From assembly GCA_963698165.1 (NCBI GenBank), contig CAVOPT010000004.1:558001-622000 (forward strand): 64,000 nt of DNA. Reading direction: 5' to 3'. Under the pieces are notes generated by a model. The model was not told the DNA's origin. It ran no database searches and saw only the letters and a list, made by a program, of their open reading frames with translations. Position 1 is the stretch's first letter. Every line of letters begins with the position of its first letter. Source of the DNA: JAAYUJ01 sp963698165. GTDB lineage: Bacteria; Desulfobacterota; Syntrophobacteria; Syntrophobacterales; Syntrophobacteraceae. Shown here in pieces: positions 51,831 through 61,140 of the stretch. Both the position numbers and the translations under genes were made by a program.

Positions 51831-54578
51831 ATGTCTGCAGTGGATCGCATTCAGGAGGCTTCCCAGTATTTCAGCACACTCCTTCGCCGCCGTTCCGATT
51901 TCGTGGAATGGCTCTGGGGTGAGAGGAAACTCTACCGCCGTTTCCCCGTGACGGAGCTCTACGGGGAACTGAAAAAAGGGGCTGAGGGTGTGGATTCCTT
52001 TGAGGAGGTCCTGCGAGTCTTTCGGGAGTTCAAGCAACGGCACTTCCTGAGGATCGGGGGGCGCGATCTGCTGGGTCTTGCGGATCTGTCCGAGACCACC
52101 TCTCAGCTGAGCGACCTTGCTTGCGTGTCGCTGCAGGTGGGTCTCGAGATCCTTTCCGTCCATCTCGACTGGTGGTTGACCGAAGAGGACCTCCCAGCCT
52201 GGGCGCAGTGGAAGTCCAATGCCTCGCTCATCGTCATGGGGCTTGGAAAACTGGGAGGCCATGAGCTCAACTACGTCTCCGATGTGGACCTCTTGTTCCT
52301 CAATGCGCCACGCACGGAGACGGACCAGGAGCACCGCGAAAGCCTCGTGGTCGTCGACAGGTTGTGCCGTTTCCTGACAAAGATCCAGGCGGAAAACGTG
52401 GAGGGAGATCGAGTTTTTCAGGTGGACCTGCGGTTGCGGCCCCAGGGAAAAGACGGCCCCCTGGTCCCCCCTCTCTCCGCCGCCGCCGATTACTACCTGA
52501 ATTGCGGCCGGCCCTGGGAGCGGCAAATGCTCCTTAAGGCCCGCCCCGTAGCGGGTGACCGCTCTCTTGGCATGTCTTTCCTCCACGAGGTGCGCCCGTT
52601 TGTTTTCAGACGGTTCCTTGACTTTCAGGCATTGGATGAGCTCAGGGCCATGCGGGACCGAATCCTGGCGGAAGGGGTTCGCCCGAGTCCAGGATGGAAA
52701 CAGTTCGACGTCAAACTTGGTGTGGGGGGCATCCGGGAGGTGGAGTTCCTCATCCAGTCGCTGCAGCTCATTTATGGAGGACGTCATCCGGAACTGGACG
52801 AACCCAACACCTTGCGCTGCATCAGTCGACTGGAAGAACTGGGCCTTCTTTCACCCGACGTTGCCGCCGAGCTCAGGGAATCCTACACCTTCTTGCGCCG
52901 CGTGGAGCATTGGGTCCAGCTCGACCAGAACAGGCAGACCCAGAAGCTGCCCCAGTCTCCGGAAGCACAGGGCCGCCTTGCCAGGGCTCTTGGCTTTGAC
53001 GACTATGCGGGGGAATTCCTCACCCGCTTGGAACAGTGCTGCGCCCTGGTGCACCGAAGATTCCTGGACTTATTTCAAGGAAACGGATCGGCCAGGAGCC
53101 TCGTTGGTCTTGAAGATGAGCCGGAACCGGAAGCCGTTGAGGACACACCCCTCGAGGCAATCTATCCCAATGAGCCGCTTTCACGAATGCAGAGCAGACT
53201 CGAGGCATTCCCGGCTTCGGTCAGGCTGCCTGCAACGAGGGTTCTCAGGGAATTCGCCGCGGTCAGGAGCGGGGAAGTTCATGAGAAGGTCCTGGTGAGG
53301 CTGGACCGCTATGTGAGTCAGGTTGCCAAGAGACCCGGCCTGATCAAGCTTTTTCAGGCCGGGGCATCCTGGTTTTCGGATGTCTGCTCGGGAATTGCGC
53401 GCAGTGAGATGCTGGCTGATCTTCTAGCCCACAATCCCAGTCTGGTTGAGGGTGTCTCATCCAAATCAGGATGCATGCCGGACCATGAAGCCTGGGAAGC
53501 AGCCTGCTTCCGGCTCCTGAGCCGCACGGAGAGCTACGAGGAAGGACTTGAATGGATACGGCGACTCAAGAGTGAGCGAGTGCTGCAGCTGGTCCTGGCA
53601 GACTTGCGGGGCGAGCTCCCATCGTCGGATCTGGAGAGGAATCTTTCGGCTCTTGCGGACCTTGTGATTGTTCTGACATACGAACAGGTGCGCAGGCACC
53701 TCGGTCTTCCTTCCGACCTTCCTCTCTGTGTTCTGGCACTGGGCAGGCTGGGAAGCGAGGAAATGAATTACCTCTCGGACCTGGACCTGGTTTTTGTCTA
53801 TTCCCCGGGCGAAGGGGCCTCGGAAAACGAGATTCCGCCCGATGTGATCCGGCTGATTCAACGCTTCATGAGAATGCTCAGCACCCCGCTCCAGGAGGGC
53901 CCCGGGTATTCGGTGGATGCGCGCCTTCGGCCCACTGGAAGCTACGGGCCCCTCATCGTCACCAGGAACTCCTGGCTGGACTATTACTCCGAAGAAGCGG
54001 ATCTGTGGGAGATTCAGGCTTTGTTGCGGGTGCGCTGTGTCGCCGGTGACCGGGTTCTCGGACAGTGGATCGAGGAAAAAGCCGAGGAAATCTGTTACAG
54101 AGAACGAACCCCCTCGGCTGTATGGGGCCGCCTGTGCCCCATGCGGCTGCGGATGCAGAAAGAGAGGGCGGAAGAGAAAGGGGATTTTGAAGACATCAAG
54201 CTCGGAGCGGGCGGACTGGCGGACCTCGAGTTCGTCGTTCAGGGAATTCAGCTCATCGAGGGTTGGAAAAACGACGACCTGAGGAACCGTTCTATCCACT
54301 CGGTTCTTCCCATTGCGCTCGAGGCGGGCATTGGACAAATCCCTGCAGCCATTGCCGCCTGCAGGGATTTCGGCGAACTGAGGAAACTGGAGCAGAGACT
54401 GAGGCTCCACACGAATTTCGCCACTTCGCGAATCAGCCCGTCACAGTTCGCCGCGTTGAGAGACTTTGGGCTGTGGCCGCCGGTGGGATCAAGGGTTACC
54501 ATGGAGTCGTGGGATGATTTCCTGCGGATGAGAAGGCGCGTGCGTGCAGTGTTTGACGAACTTTGTCGGGATGGGTGA
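51831..54578 (+). CDS. glnE: Bifunctional glutamine synthetase adenylyltransferase/deadenylase
   Basis: A 915-residue GlnE that adds or removes AMP on glutamine synthetase in response to nitrogen status through PII. The N-terminal nucleotidyltransferase domain (deadenylylase) shows GLGKLGGHELNYVSDVDLLF near residue 138. The C-terminal adenylyltransferase domain shows ALGRLGSEEMNYLSDLDLVF near 638. Both keep the catalytic DxD. The C-terminal copy deviates from the usual GMGKLGG (GR for GK, Ser for Gly). The length is slightly less than the E. coli 946. No glnA or glnB lies in the window. Confidence 0.93.
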   Translation: MSAVDRIQEASQYFSTLLRRRSDFVEWLWGERKLYRRFPVTELYGELKKGAEGVDSFEEVLRVFREFKQRHFLRIGGRDLLGLADLSETTSQLSDLACVSLQVGLEILSVHLDWWLTEEDLPAWAQWKSNASLIVMGLGKLGGHELNYVSDVDLLFLNAPRTETDQEHRESLVVVDRLCRFLTKIQAENVEGDRVFQVDLRLRPQGKDGPLVPPLSAAADYYLNCGRPWERQMLLKARPVAGDRSLGMSFLHEVRPFVFRRFLDFQALDELRAMRDRILAEGVRPSPGWKQFDVKLGVGGIREVEFLIQSLQLIYGGRHPELDEPNTLRCISRLEELGLLSPDVAAELRESYTFLRRVEHWVQLDQNRQTQKLPQSPEAQGRLARALGFDDYAGEFLTRLEQCCALVHRRFLDLFQGNGSARSLVGLEDEPEPEAVEDTPLEAIYPNEPLSRMQSRLEAFPASVRLPATRVLREFAAVRSGEVHEKVLVRLDRYVSQVAKRPGLIKLFQAGASWFSDVCSGIARSEMLADLLAHNPSLVEGVSSKSGCMPDHEAWEAACFRLLSRTESYEEGLEWIRRLKSERVLQLVLADLRGELPSSDLERNLSALADLVIVLTYEQVRRHLGLPSDLPLCVLALGRLGSEEMNYLSDLDLVFVYSPGEGASENEIPPDVIRLIQRFMRMLSTPLQEGPGYSVDARLRPTGSYGPLIVTRNSWLDYYSEEADLWEIQALLRVRCVAGDRVLGQWIEEKAEEICYRERTPSAVWGRLCPMRLRMQKERAEEKGDFEDIKLGAGGLADLEFVVQGIQLIEGWKNDDLRNRSIHSVLPIALEAGIGQIPAAIAACRDFGELRKLEQRLRLHTNFATSRISPSQFAALRDFGLWPPVGSRVTMESWDDFLRMRRRVRAVFDELCRDG

Positions 54579-54812
54579 CCGGAAGGAGCGGGGGGAAGCG
54601 ATTCACGGCGCCCATTGCTGGGTGACAAGAATCCAAAGCCGACGAAGCCATTCGCCCGCGGATCGAAGGATTCTTAGGTTTTTCCACTCACGGCAATTGA
54701 CAAAAGCCGTTTCAGATGTCTAGAAGAGGCGTGTGGCTCTTGTTTGCTTGTCCATCGACCCGGTTGTAAACTTCCGCTTCTCATTCTGAGTCTACTGAAT
54801 TTGTTGAAAAAA

Positions 54813-55634
54813 ATGGTACCCCACCTCACCGAAGATGTGCTAAACGTGCTCAAACAGGTCCACGTGAACATGCCGTGGATGAGTCTGCCTCAATACCTCG
54901 CCATGGTCCTGGATCTGCGGATTAATGTGGAACTGGGGTTTGGGGCTGAAGAACTGGACAGGGTACCGCGGTCCGAATTTCTCGCCACCGCCCGCCGGTT
55001 GCGGGAATGCGGATGCAAAATCACCATGCACGCGCCTTTCTGGGATTTGTGCACGGGGAGTACCGATCGCCTCATCAGGCACGTTTCAAGGTTCAGGCTT
55101 CAGCAGTTTTTCGATCTCGTGGACGTTTTTCATCCCATCCAGGTTGTCTGCCACACCGGATTCGATCCCAGGCACCACGGGAATGACCTGCGGTCGTGGG
55201 TCGAACGGAGCCTGGAAGTGTGGGAGCCCCTGGTCCTCCAGGCGGAAAGGCAGAACACGCCGTTGCTGCTGGAAAACGTTTGGGAACACGGCCCGGACCT
55301 TCACCGGGAGCTTTTCAAGAGGATTGAGTCGCCTTGCCTCGGTTTTTGCCTGGATGTGGGGCATCAGCACAGCTTTTCCCGGACGCCGATTCTGAGCTGG
55401 GTGCGGGCCCTCTCGGGCTTTCTCATGGAACTTCACATCCATGACAATGACGGCAGCGGCGATGCACACCTTCCTGTCGGGCACGGAACCATCGACTTCG
55501 ACGGCCTTTTTCGTGAAGTGAACAAGGGTGCGAGAAAACCCCTGCTCACCCTTGAGCCTCACAGGGAAGATCATTTAGTGGAGAGTCTCCAGGGGCTCAA
55601 TCGGGTTTTGAGCGCCCATGAAGGAGTCATTTGA
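54813..55634 (+). CDS. Xylose isomerase-like TIM-barrel protein (sugar isomerase/endonuclease IV fold)
   Basis: A 273-residue protein of the AP-endonuclease-2/sugar-phosphate isomerase superfamily. Metal-ligand-type stretches are visible: KITMHAPFWDLCTGS, VVCHTGFDPRHHG, LLLENVWEH, CLDVGHQHSF, and LHIHDNDGSGDAHLPVGHGTIDFDGL, the last being the family hallmark. It probably acts on a sugar, sugar acid or cyclitol; the substrate is unknown. The start is uncertain; the Met at 54813 lies about 25 codons before the first conserved strand (VHVNMPW). It ends 2 bases before the MTH1187-family start, and khpA follows, so these are cotranscribed. Confidence 0.75.
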   Translation: MVPHLTEDVLNVLKQVHVNMPWMSLPQYLAMVLDLRINVELGFGAEELDRVPRSEFLATARRLRECGCKITMHAPFWDLCTGSTDRLIRHVSRFRLQQFFDLVDVFHPIQVVCHTGFDPRHHGNDLRSWVERSLEVWEPLVLQAERQNTPLLLENVWEHGPDLHRELFKRIESPCLGFCLDVGHQHSFSRTPILSWVRALSGFLMELHIHDNDGSGDAHLPVGHGTIDFDGLFREVNKGARKPLLTLEPHREDHLVESLQGLNRVLSAHEGVI

Positions 55635-55636
55635 AC

Positions 55637-55945
55637 ATGGCAGTGGTTGAAATCAGCATTGTTCCCCTGGGTATTGAGGGCACCAGCCTCAGTTCGTATG
55701 TGGCCCGGGCTTTGAAAGTCCTCGGCCGAAGCCGTCTCCGCTATGAATTGACGGGGATGGGAACCATCATTTCCGGAGACCTGGATGAAATCTGGAGGGT
55801 TCTCAGGGAGATGCACGAGAGCTGTTTCGCAGGGGAAGCGAGCCGGGTCCTCACAACCATCCGCATCGACGATCGCAGGGATCGCGAGAGCACGTCCGAG
55901 CTCAAGGTGCAATCCGTGATGGAAAAACTGGCGGACGACAGGTGA
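55637..55945 (+). CDS. MTH1187/UPF0045 family thiamine-binding-type protein
   Basis: A 102-residue single-domain protein of the MTH1187 (UPF0045, YkoF-like) family. It has MAVVEISIVPLGIEGTSLSS at the start, RYELTGMGTIISGDLDEIWR in the middle and a helical C-terminus. These form small tetramers, and some bind thiamine or related compounds. The role here is unknown. Its start is coupled to the stop of the upstream isomerase gene, 2 bases away, with GGAG about 10 bases upstream. Confidence 0.88.
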   Translation: MAVVEISIVPLGIEGTSLSSYVARALKVLGRSRLRYELTGMGTIISGDLDEIWRVLREMHESCFAGEASRVLTTIRIDDRRDRESTSELKVQSVMEKLADDR

Positions 55946-55969
55946 GGCAGGGGTCTGGAGGTTGTTGGC

Positions 55970-56206
55970 ATGAAGGAATTGGTGGAATATCTTGTGAAGT
56001 CCCTGGTGGATCAACCGGAAGAAGTCGTTTTGGCGGAGCGTGAAGAGGAAGACACGGTTATCCTGGAACTGAAGATAGCCCAGGATGATTTGGGCAAGGT
56101 CATCGGCAAGAACGGGAACACGATCAACGCCATTCGAACGGTGCTGCAGGCTGCGGCATCTAGCCACAGAAAGCGCGCGAGACTCGAAGTGTTGGGTCAA
56201 GAGTGA
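55970..56206 (+). CDS. khpA: KH-domain RNA-binding protein KhpA
   Basis: This 78-residue protein is a single KH domain with the GKVIGKNGNTINAIRTVL loop (GxxG as GKNG). The sequence ELVEYLVKSLVDQPEEV matches KhpA (YlqC), an RNA chaperone. KhpA usually lies between rpsP and rimM; here it lies between the MTH1187-family gene and the Lon-like protease, an unusual location. It is cotranscribed with the upstream two genes. Confidence 0.93.
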   Translation: MKELVEYLVKSLVDQPEEVVLAEREEEDTVILELKIAQDDLGKVIGKNGNTINAIRTVLQAAASSHRKRARLEVLGQE

Positions 56207-56305
56207 ATATACTTGGGGATAGGGATGCCTCGTGCCTGTTCCCTTTCATTCCCTACCAGCTGAATCGAATGAGTCGGCTTCAGAGGAAAAGGAGGTCTAG
56301 AGTCC

Positions 56306-58774
56306 ATGTCGCGAGTTCCAGAATTGTCGGCAAGTGAGTTGAGAGCCCGTATCGAGTTGGAAACACTGCCTTTTGAAACCACCGCCTCTCTGGAAGGGTC
56401 GGCTCAGAAGGTCGTGGGCCAGGACCGGGCCATCGATGCCATCAAGTTCGGTATGGGGATGAAGGTCAGGGGGTACAACATTTTCGTTGCCGGGCCCAGC
56501 AAGGCCGGTCTCACTTACACCGCCAGAACCTTCATCGAAGAACAGGCTCAGGAAGAATCGACGCCGCCCGACTGGTGCTACGTGTACAACTTTAAGGAGG
56601 CGGACAAGCCCAAGAGCCTCAAGGTGTCGCCGGGGAAGGGAAAGCAGCTCAAGAAGGACATGGCCGAATTCATCGACACCCTTCAGGCCAAGATCCCTGA
56701 AGTGTTCGACAGCGATGATTACCGGGCCAAGGAGAGCGAGGTCCACCAAGCCTTTGAAAAACACCGCCGGGAGATCATCGACGAACTCTCGCAGCAGGCG
56801 AAGGATCAGGGCTTTGTCCTCCAGTTTTCCCAGGTGGGAATGGTGATCATTCCCGCCAACAAGGAAGGGGAACCCATGACGCAGGAAGACCTGCGTCATC
56901 TGAGCGATGAAGAGCGGACGGAGCTGAGAAGCAAGAGCGATGAGCTCCATGAAAAGATGAAAGAGGCCATCAAGAAGATCCGGGAGGGGGAGGCCGAGTT
57001 CAAGGAGAAGCACACCAAGCTCGACGGTGAGATTGCCCTGTTTGTGGTGGGGCAGCTCATGACTCGGTACGAGGAGAAATACCAGGACGAGGAGCAGATC
57101 GTCGAATACTTCAAGATGGCTCAGGAAGACATCCTGGAGAACATCGACGATTTCAAGAAGAAGCCCGAGGCGCAGCAGGCGCAACCCGGTCCCTTCCCCG
57201 TTCCGCCCCGGGAGGCGACCCTGCGCAAGTACGAAGTGAACGTCCTCATCGACAATTCGGAAACCAAGGGAGCACCCGTCGTCATCGAGTCCAATCCGGC
57301 ATATCCGAACCTCTTCGGAACCATCGAGAGACAGGCGTGGTTCGGAGCCCTCTTCACGGACCACACCATGATCAAGCCGGGGGCATTGCACAAGGCCAAT
57401 GGCGGTTACCTGGTCATGAAGGCCCTGGATCTCCTCAAATGGTTCATCTCCTATGAAGCCCTCAAGAGGGCCTTGAGAGATCAGGAGATCAAGATCGAAG
57501 ACATGGGCGAGCTGTACGGGATTTTCAGCACCCGAACCATACGGCCGGAACCGGTGCCCTTGAACGCAAAAATCGTACTGACGGGAGACCCGTACATCTA
57601 TCAGCTCCTCATCACGTACGACGACCGCTTTACGAAACTGTTCAAGGTCAAGGCCCACATGGATGACCAGATGGACCGCAAGGACGACTTGGTCATCGAA
57701 TGTGCCCGAATGATGAGCCGCTACTGCAAGGACCACGATCTGCGCCACCTGGACCGCTCGGGAGTAGCCCGATCCATCGAGTACAGCATGGAGATCACCG
57801 AGGACCAGGACAAACTGACTCTCGAACTCGGAAACATCAACGACCTCCTCAAAGAGGCCAACTATTTCGCCGGCCTTGACAGTGCGGAGACCATCCAGGG
57901 CAAGCATGTGGAAGAGGCCATCAAGAAGAGGATTTACCGGTCCAACCTCATCGAGGAGCGCATCAAGGAGCTCATCGAGAAAGACGTGTTCTGGGTGGAG
58001 ACCGACGGGCACAAGGTGGGACAGGTGAACGGCCTCTCGGTGCTCATGACCGGTGACCACGTGTTCGGCAAGCCGAACCGGATCACGGCGACTGTCTCCA
58101 TCGGGCGGGAGGGGATGGTCTCCATCGATCGGGAATCCCGCATGAGCGGCAACATCCACACCAAGGGATTGATCATCCTCAGCAGTTTCCTCAAGGAGCG
58201 CTTCGCCCACAACAAGCCCATCGCCCTCACGGCATCCCTGTGTTTTGAGCAGAGCTACGGCATGGTGGATGGGGACAGTGCATCGAGCACGGAACTTTAC
58301 GTGCTCCTCAGTGCCATAGGAAATGTTCCCATATATCAGGGGATTGCCGTAACGGGATCCGTGAGCCAGAAGGGAGAAGTCCAGCCCATCGGCGGTGTGA
58401 ATCACAAGATCAAGTCCTTCTTCAATATCTGCAAGCACAAGGGACTGAATGGGAAGCAAGGCGTCATGATCCCCTCCAAGAACGTCCGCAATTTGATGCT
58501 CGAGCAGGAAGTGGTCGATGCCGTAAAAGAGGGCAATTTCCACATCTGGCCCGTAACCACCGTCGAGGAAGGCATCGAAATCCTCACGGGCATGGAAGCT
58601 GGCAAGCTGCAGGAAGACGGCTCATATCCGGAGGGAACCCTCTTCCGGAAAGTGGACGATCGACTCAAGGAGATCATGGAGATCGTTCGCGAATACGGCA
58701 AGGATGTGGAAAAGGATCAGGGCAAGAAGAAAAACGACGAAGAGGCCGGCGGCTGCCCCCACTGCGGTGGGTAG
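56306..58774 (+). CDS. Lon-B-like ATP-dependent protease (S16, AAA_32 type)
   Basis: An 822-residue protease of the COG1067 Lon-related group, distinct from housekeeping LonA. Its N-terminal region (about 1-80) contains RGYNIFVAGPSKAGLTYTAR, the Walker A position, but the Lys is replaced (GPSKAGLT, 63-70). A long coiled insertion is predicted around 190-260 (EKHTKLDGEIALF region). The C-terminal S16 domain has the catalytic dyad Ser658 (GDSASS) and Lys701 (GGVNHKIKSF). The C-terminus ends in a Cys-rich CPHCGG tail that could bind zinc. How ATP is used with a degenerate Walker A is unclear. A terminator follows. The start has AAGGAGG about 11 bases upstream. Confidence 0.88.
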   Translation: MSRVPELSASELRARIELETLPFETTASLEGSAQKVVGQDRAIDAIKFGMGMKVRGYNIFVAGPSKAGLTYTARTFIEEQAQEESTPPDWCYVYNFKEADKPKSLKVSPGKGKQLKKDMAEFIDTLQAKIPEVFDSDDYRAKESEVHQAFEKHRREIIDELSQQAKDQGFVLQFSQVGMVIIPANKEGEPMTQEDLRHLSDEERTELRSKSDELHEKMKEAIKKIREGEAEFKEKHTKLDGEIALFVVGQLMTRYEEKYQDEEQIVEYFKMAQEDILENIDDFKKKPEAQQAQPGPFPVPPREATLRKYEVNVLIDNSETKGAPVVIESNPAYPNLFGTIERQAWFGALFTDHTMIKPGALHKANGGYLVMKALDLLKWFISYEALKRALRDQEIKIEDMGELYGIFSTRTIRPEPVPLNAKIVLTGDPYIYQLLITYDDRFTKLFKVKAHMDDQMDRKDDLVIECARMMSRYCKDHDLRHLDRSGVARSIEYSMEITEDQDKLTLELGNINDLLKEANYFAGLDSAETIQGKHVEEAIKKRIYRSNLIEERIKELIEKDVFWVETDGHKVGQVNGLSVLMTGDHVFGKPNRITATVSIGREGMVSIDRESRMSGNIHTKGLIILSSFLKERFAHNKPIALTASLCFEQSYGMVDGDSASSTELYVLLSAIGNVPIYQGIAVTGSVSQKGEVQPIGGVNHKIKSFFNICKHKGLNGKQGVMIPSKNVRNLMLEQEVVDAVKEGNFHIWPVTTVEEGIEILTGMEAGKLQEDGSYPEGTLFRKVDDRLKEIMEIVREYGKDVEKDQGKKKNDEEAGGCPHCGG

Positions 58775-58826
58775 GTTCGGCAAGGTCGCCCCGGTTTTTC
58801 CCCAAGGCCGTCAAGACACACCCAAT

Positions 58827-58861
58827 AAAGGATCCTGTCCCAGGGCAGGGTCCTTTGTTTT
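58827..58861 (+). terminator. Terminator of the Lon-like protease gene
   Basis: An 11-bp stem (58827-58837 with 58846-58856, AAAGGATCCTG, one G-T) and an 8-base loop are followed by GTTTTC. It lies about 50 bases after the stop codon. Confidence 0.75.
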
Positions 58862-58885
58862 CGGGGGGCAGCAGATGTGCATGTT

Positions 58886-58913
58886 TTGAGACAGTGACGT
58901 CGTCGTCTATAAT
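58886..58913 (+). promoter_or_regulatory. Putative sigma-70 promoter of the korDABC operon
   Basis: TTGAGA (58886-58891) and a perfect TATAAT (58908-58913) are 16 bases apart, just after the Lon terminator. It implies a long leader of about 415 bases before korD. Confidence 0.6.
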
Positions 58914-59334
58914 TCAGTTGGAGCTATTGAAATCGTGTTCTTTTCCCAACAGCGGTTTCCCCCTCTTGCGATCTCAAATCACGAGGAGCGCAAACGAGAA
59001 ATCCATTCGTGCACCCTTGACTTGAGGTTTCCGTGAATAATACACAGGGGGTATTGCGAGTGCTCAGGGCTGAGGATGAATTCCTAGCAGGGATTTGCGT
59101 TCAAGTGGGCATGGTCTCCTGAGGAAATGCGGACGCAAGGGCATATTATGATCCATCGAAAGCACATTCCTCCTGGAAAAATCCATACCCTTTTGGGATT
59201 CTTGAATGCGCGCGGAGAGGAATGAACTTGACTTAGTCCCTCCATTGCGTACAATTGCCCGCGTCCCATCAGGTTGAAAGCCATTCCCTGGCACTTCCCC
59301 CCGCTGGTTCCAAGCGGGCTTGAAGCACGAGGCA

Positions 59335-59616
59335 ATGATGAAGCACTGGCGTGTCCCGTTCGATGCGAATGAAATCCTGGTCTCTCGTGGAGTCGTCACC
59401 ATCGTGGAAGATCGGTGCAAGGGGTGCGGCTATTGTATCGCCTATTGCCCGAGGGATGTGCTGGAGCTCTCCGACCGCTACAACGCCAAAGGCTATCGGC
59501 CTCCCCGGGTGAAGAAGCCGGAAGCGTGTGTGAACTGCCACTACTGCGAAATCATCTGCCCCGATTTTGCCATTTTTTCCGAGGAGATTTCCCCTGACTC
59601 ACCCGCAGGAGCCTGA
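59335..59616 (+). CDS. korD: 2-oxoacid:ferredoxin oxidoreductase ferredoxin-like subunit (KorD)
   Basis: A 93-residue two-cluster ferredoxin with CKGCGYCIAYCP and CVNCHYCEIICP, each a full CxxCxxCxxxCP motif. The position in front of the KorA, KorB and KorC genes marks it as the delta (electron-transfer) subunit of a 2-oxoglutarate/2-oxoacid:ferredoxin oxidoreductase. I start at the ATG at 59335; a TTG five codons upstream and a second ATG right after are alternatives. It is the first gene of the operon. Confidence 0.88.
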   Translation: MMKHWRVPFDANEILVSRGVVTIVEDRCKGCGYCIAYCPRDVLELSDRYNAKGYRPPRVKKPEACVNCHYCEIICPDFAIFSEEISPDSPAGA

Positions 59617-59726
59617 TTCCGAGGACCCATCTCCCAACCGGTTCCTCCGGACGGTTTCGGAGACGCGCCCCAGGGCCTTCTTGTGGTACGAAGGATGACC
59701 CTATTGCAAGCAACGGATTGCCTCAG

Positions 59727-60869
59727 ATGAAACCAGCTGTTCTCACCGGTGAGCATTTCATCACAGGAGACACGGCCTGCGCGGAGGGAGCCCTTGCCGC
59801 GGGCTGTCGTTTTTTTGCCGGCTATCCCATCACCCCTGCCACAGAAATCGCGGAGCACATGGCGTCACGGCTCCCCGACGTCGGGGGCACCTTCATCCAG
59901 ATGGAGGATGAAATCGGGGCCATGGCCGCCGTCCTCGGTGCATCGTGTGCCGGCGTCAAGAGCATGACCGCTACGTCGGGGCCGGGATTCAGCCTCATCA
60001 TGGAAAACCTCGGCCTTGGAGTGTGCACGGAAACCCCCTGCGTGGTCGTGAACGTGCAGCGTGCCGGACCGTCGACAGGTCTACCCACTCTGGGCGCTCA
60101 GGGGGACATGATGCAGGCTCGGTGGGGTTCCCACGGGCACTACGAGATCATCGCCCTCGCTCCCACTTCTCCCCAGGAACTCTTCTACCAGACCATCACG
60201 GCCTTCAATCTCAGCGAGACCTACCGGGTTCCCGTTTTGGTCATGACGGACGAAGTGACCGGGCACCTGAGCGAGCGGGTGGTGATCCCCGAGGCCCAGC
60301 GCATCGCACTCAAACACCGACTGAGACCCAAGGGGAGAAAGGATCGTTTCAAGCCTTTCCAGCCCGGCCCAAACGGTGTTCCACCCATGGCCATAGCCGG
60401 AGAAGGATACGGAATACACGTGACCGGACTCACCCATGACGAGCGCGGCTACCCGGTCATGACGGCCGAAGCCCATGCGGACATGGTGGGACGGCTGACG
60501 GAGAAGATCCGCCGCAATCTCAGGGATATCGTCCTCACGGAAAGCTACAGGCTCGAGGATGCCGAAGTGGCCGTCGTTTCTTACGGCGTCTCAGCGCGAA
60601 GCAGCCTCGCCGCGGTGGATGAAGCCCGGGCGAAGGGGATCAAGGCGGGTCTTTTTCGACTGGTCACCGTTTGGCCCTTTCCGGAAGAAGAGATCATGGC
60701 TCTGGCGAGCCGGGTCCGGTGCTTCGTCACGGTGGAGCTGAACCTTGGGCAAATCCATCTCGAAGTTCAGAGATGCTCCCGGGGCAAGGTTCCGGCCTTT
60801 CTCGTGGGGCATGCCGGGGGCACGGTGATTCCACCCGAGAGCATTCTCGACGTGCTGAAGCAGGTGTAG
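59727..60869 (+). CDS. korA: 2-oxoacid:ferredoxin oxidoreductase alpha subunit (KorA)
   Basis: A 380-residue alpha subunit, which carries the domain that binds CoA and shapes the thiamine-diphosphate site. Family stretches are GCRFFAGYPITPATEIAEHM, MEDEIGAMAAVLGASCAGVK, MTATSGPGFSLI and QRAGPSTGLPT. The C-terminal domain ends in VELNLGQIHLEV-type sequence. With KorB it oxidises 2-oxoglutarate (or another 2-oxoacid) and CoA to succinyl-CoA, CO2 and reduced ferredoxin, or runs the reverse carboxylation. A 271-base gap with a large hairpin separates it from korB, unusual inside such an operon. Confidence 0.92.
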   Translation: MKPAVLTGEHFITGDTACAEGALAAGCRFFAGYPITPATEIAEHMASRLPDVGGTFIQMEDEIGAMAAVLGASCAGVKSMTATSGPGFSLIMENLGLGVCTETPCVVVNVQRAGPSTGLPTLGAQGDMMQARWGSHGHYEIIALAPTSPQELFYQTITAFNLSETYRVPVLVMTDEVTGHLSERVVIPEAQRIALKHRLRPKGRKDRFKPFQPGPNGVPPMAIAGEGYGIHVTGLTHDERGYPVMTAEAHADMVGRLTEKIRRNLRDIVLTESYRLEDAEVAVVSYGVSARSSLAAVDEARAKGIKAGLFRLVTVWPFPEEEIMALASRVRCFVTVELNLGQIHLEVQRCSRGKVPAFLVGHAGGTVIPPESILDVLKQV

Positions 60870-60975
60870 GGGCACAACAGGGTTTCCCGGTTACAATCCC
60901 GACGCGCCTTTGTCCTTGCGCTTCCAAGGTGAAGTCAATTTGGGTCTTCGCGGATTTGTGTCAGAGAGGCTTGCT

Positions 60976-61026
60976 GTAGCATAGCCCCTTGTGGGCGTCG
61001 GGGGCGGGCACAAGGCCCTGTGCTAC
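60976..61026. other. 18-bp stem-loop between korA and korB
   Basis: The arms 60976-60993 (GTAGCATAG then CCTTGTG) and 61009-61026 are inverted copies, interrupted only by a two-base internal bubble and one mismatch, around a 15-base G-rich loop. There is no T-tract after it on the plus strand. It could moderate korA versus korB expression by RNA processing, attenuation or stability. Confidence 0.6.
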
Positions 61027-61140
61027 ACGGCGATGGACTCTGAAATAGATTGACTCTGGCTGTTTTCACGCCAATCTGCGATAGGGGTGAATTCCTTTGC
61101 CATGCAATTTCCGCCCAACTGACTCCCGAGTGGACCGTTT

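Larger units (their letters stand above)
58775..59334. other. 560-bp intergenic region: terminator, then kor operon promoter and leader
   Basis: The first part holds the Lon terminator; the second a good sigma-70 promoter and a leader of about 415 bases before the ferredoxin gene. A second, weaker promoter-like pair is TTGACT (59017-59022) with TAATAC 15 bases later. No gene is supported. Confidence 0.5.

Noticed and set aside
56297..58543. 748-codon minus-strand open frame
   Set aside because: It is antisense to the Lon-like protease and shows no family motif.
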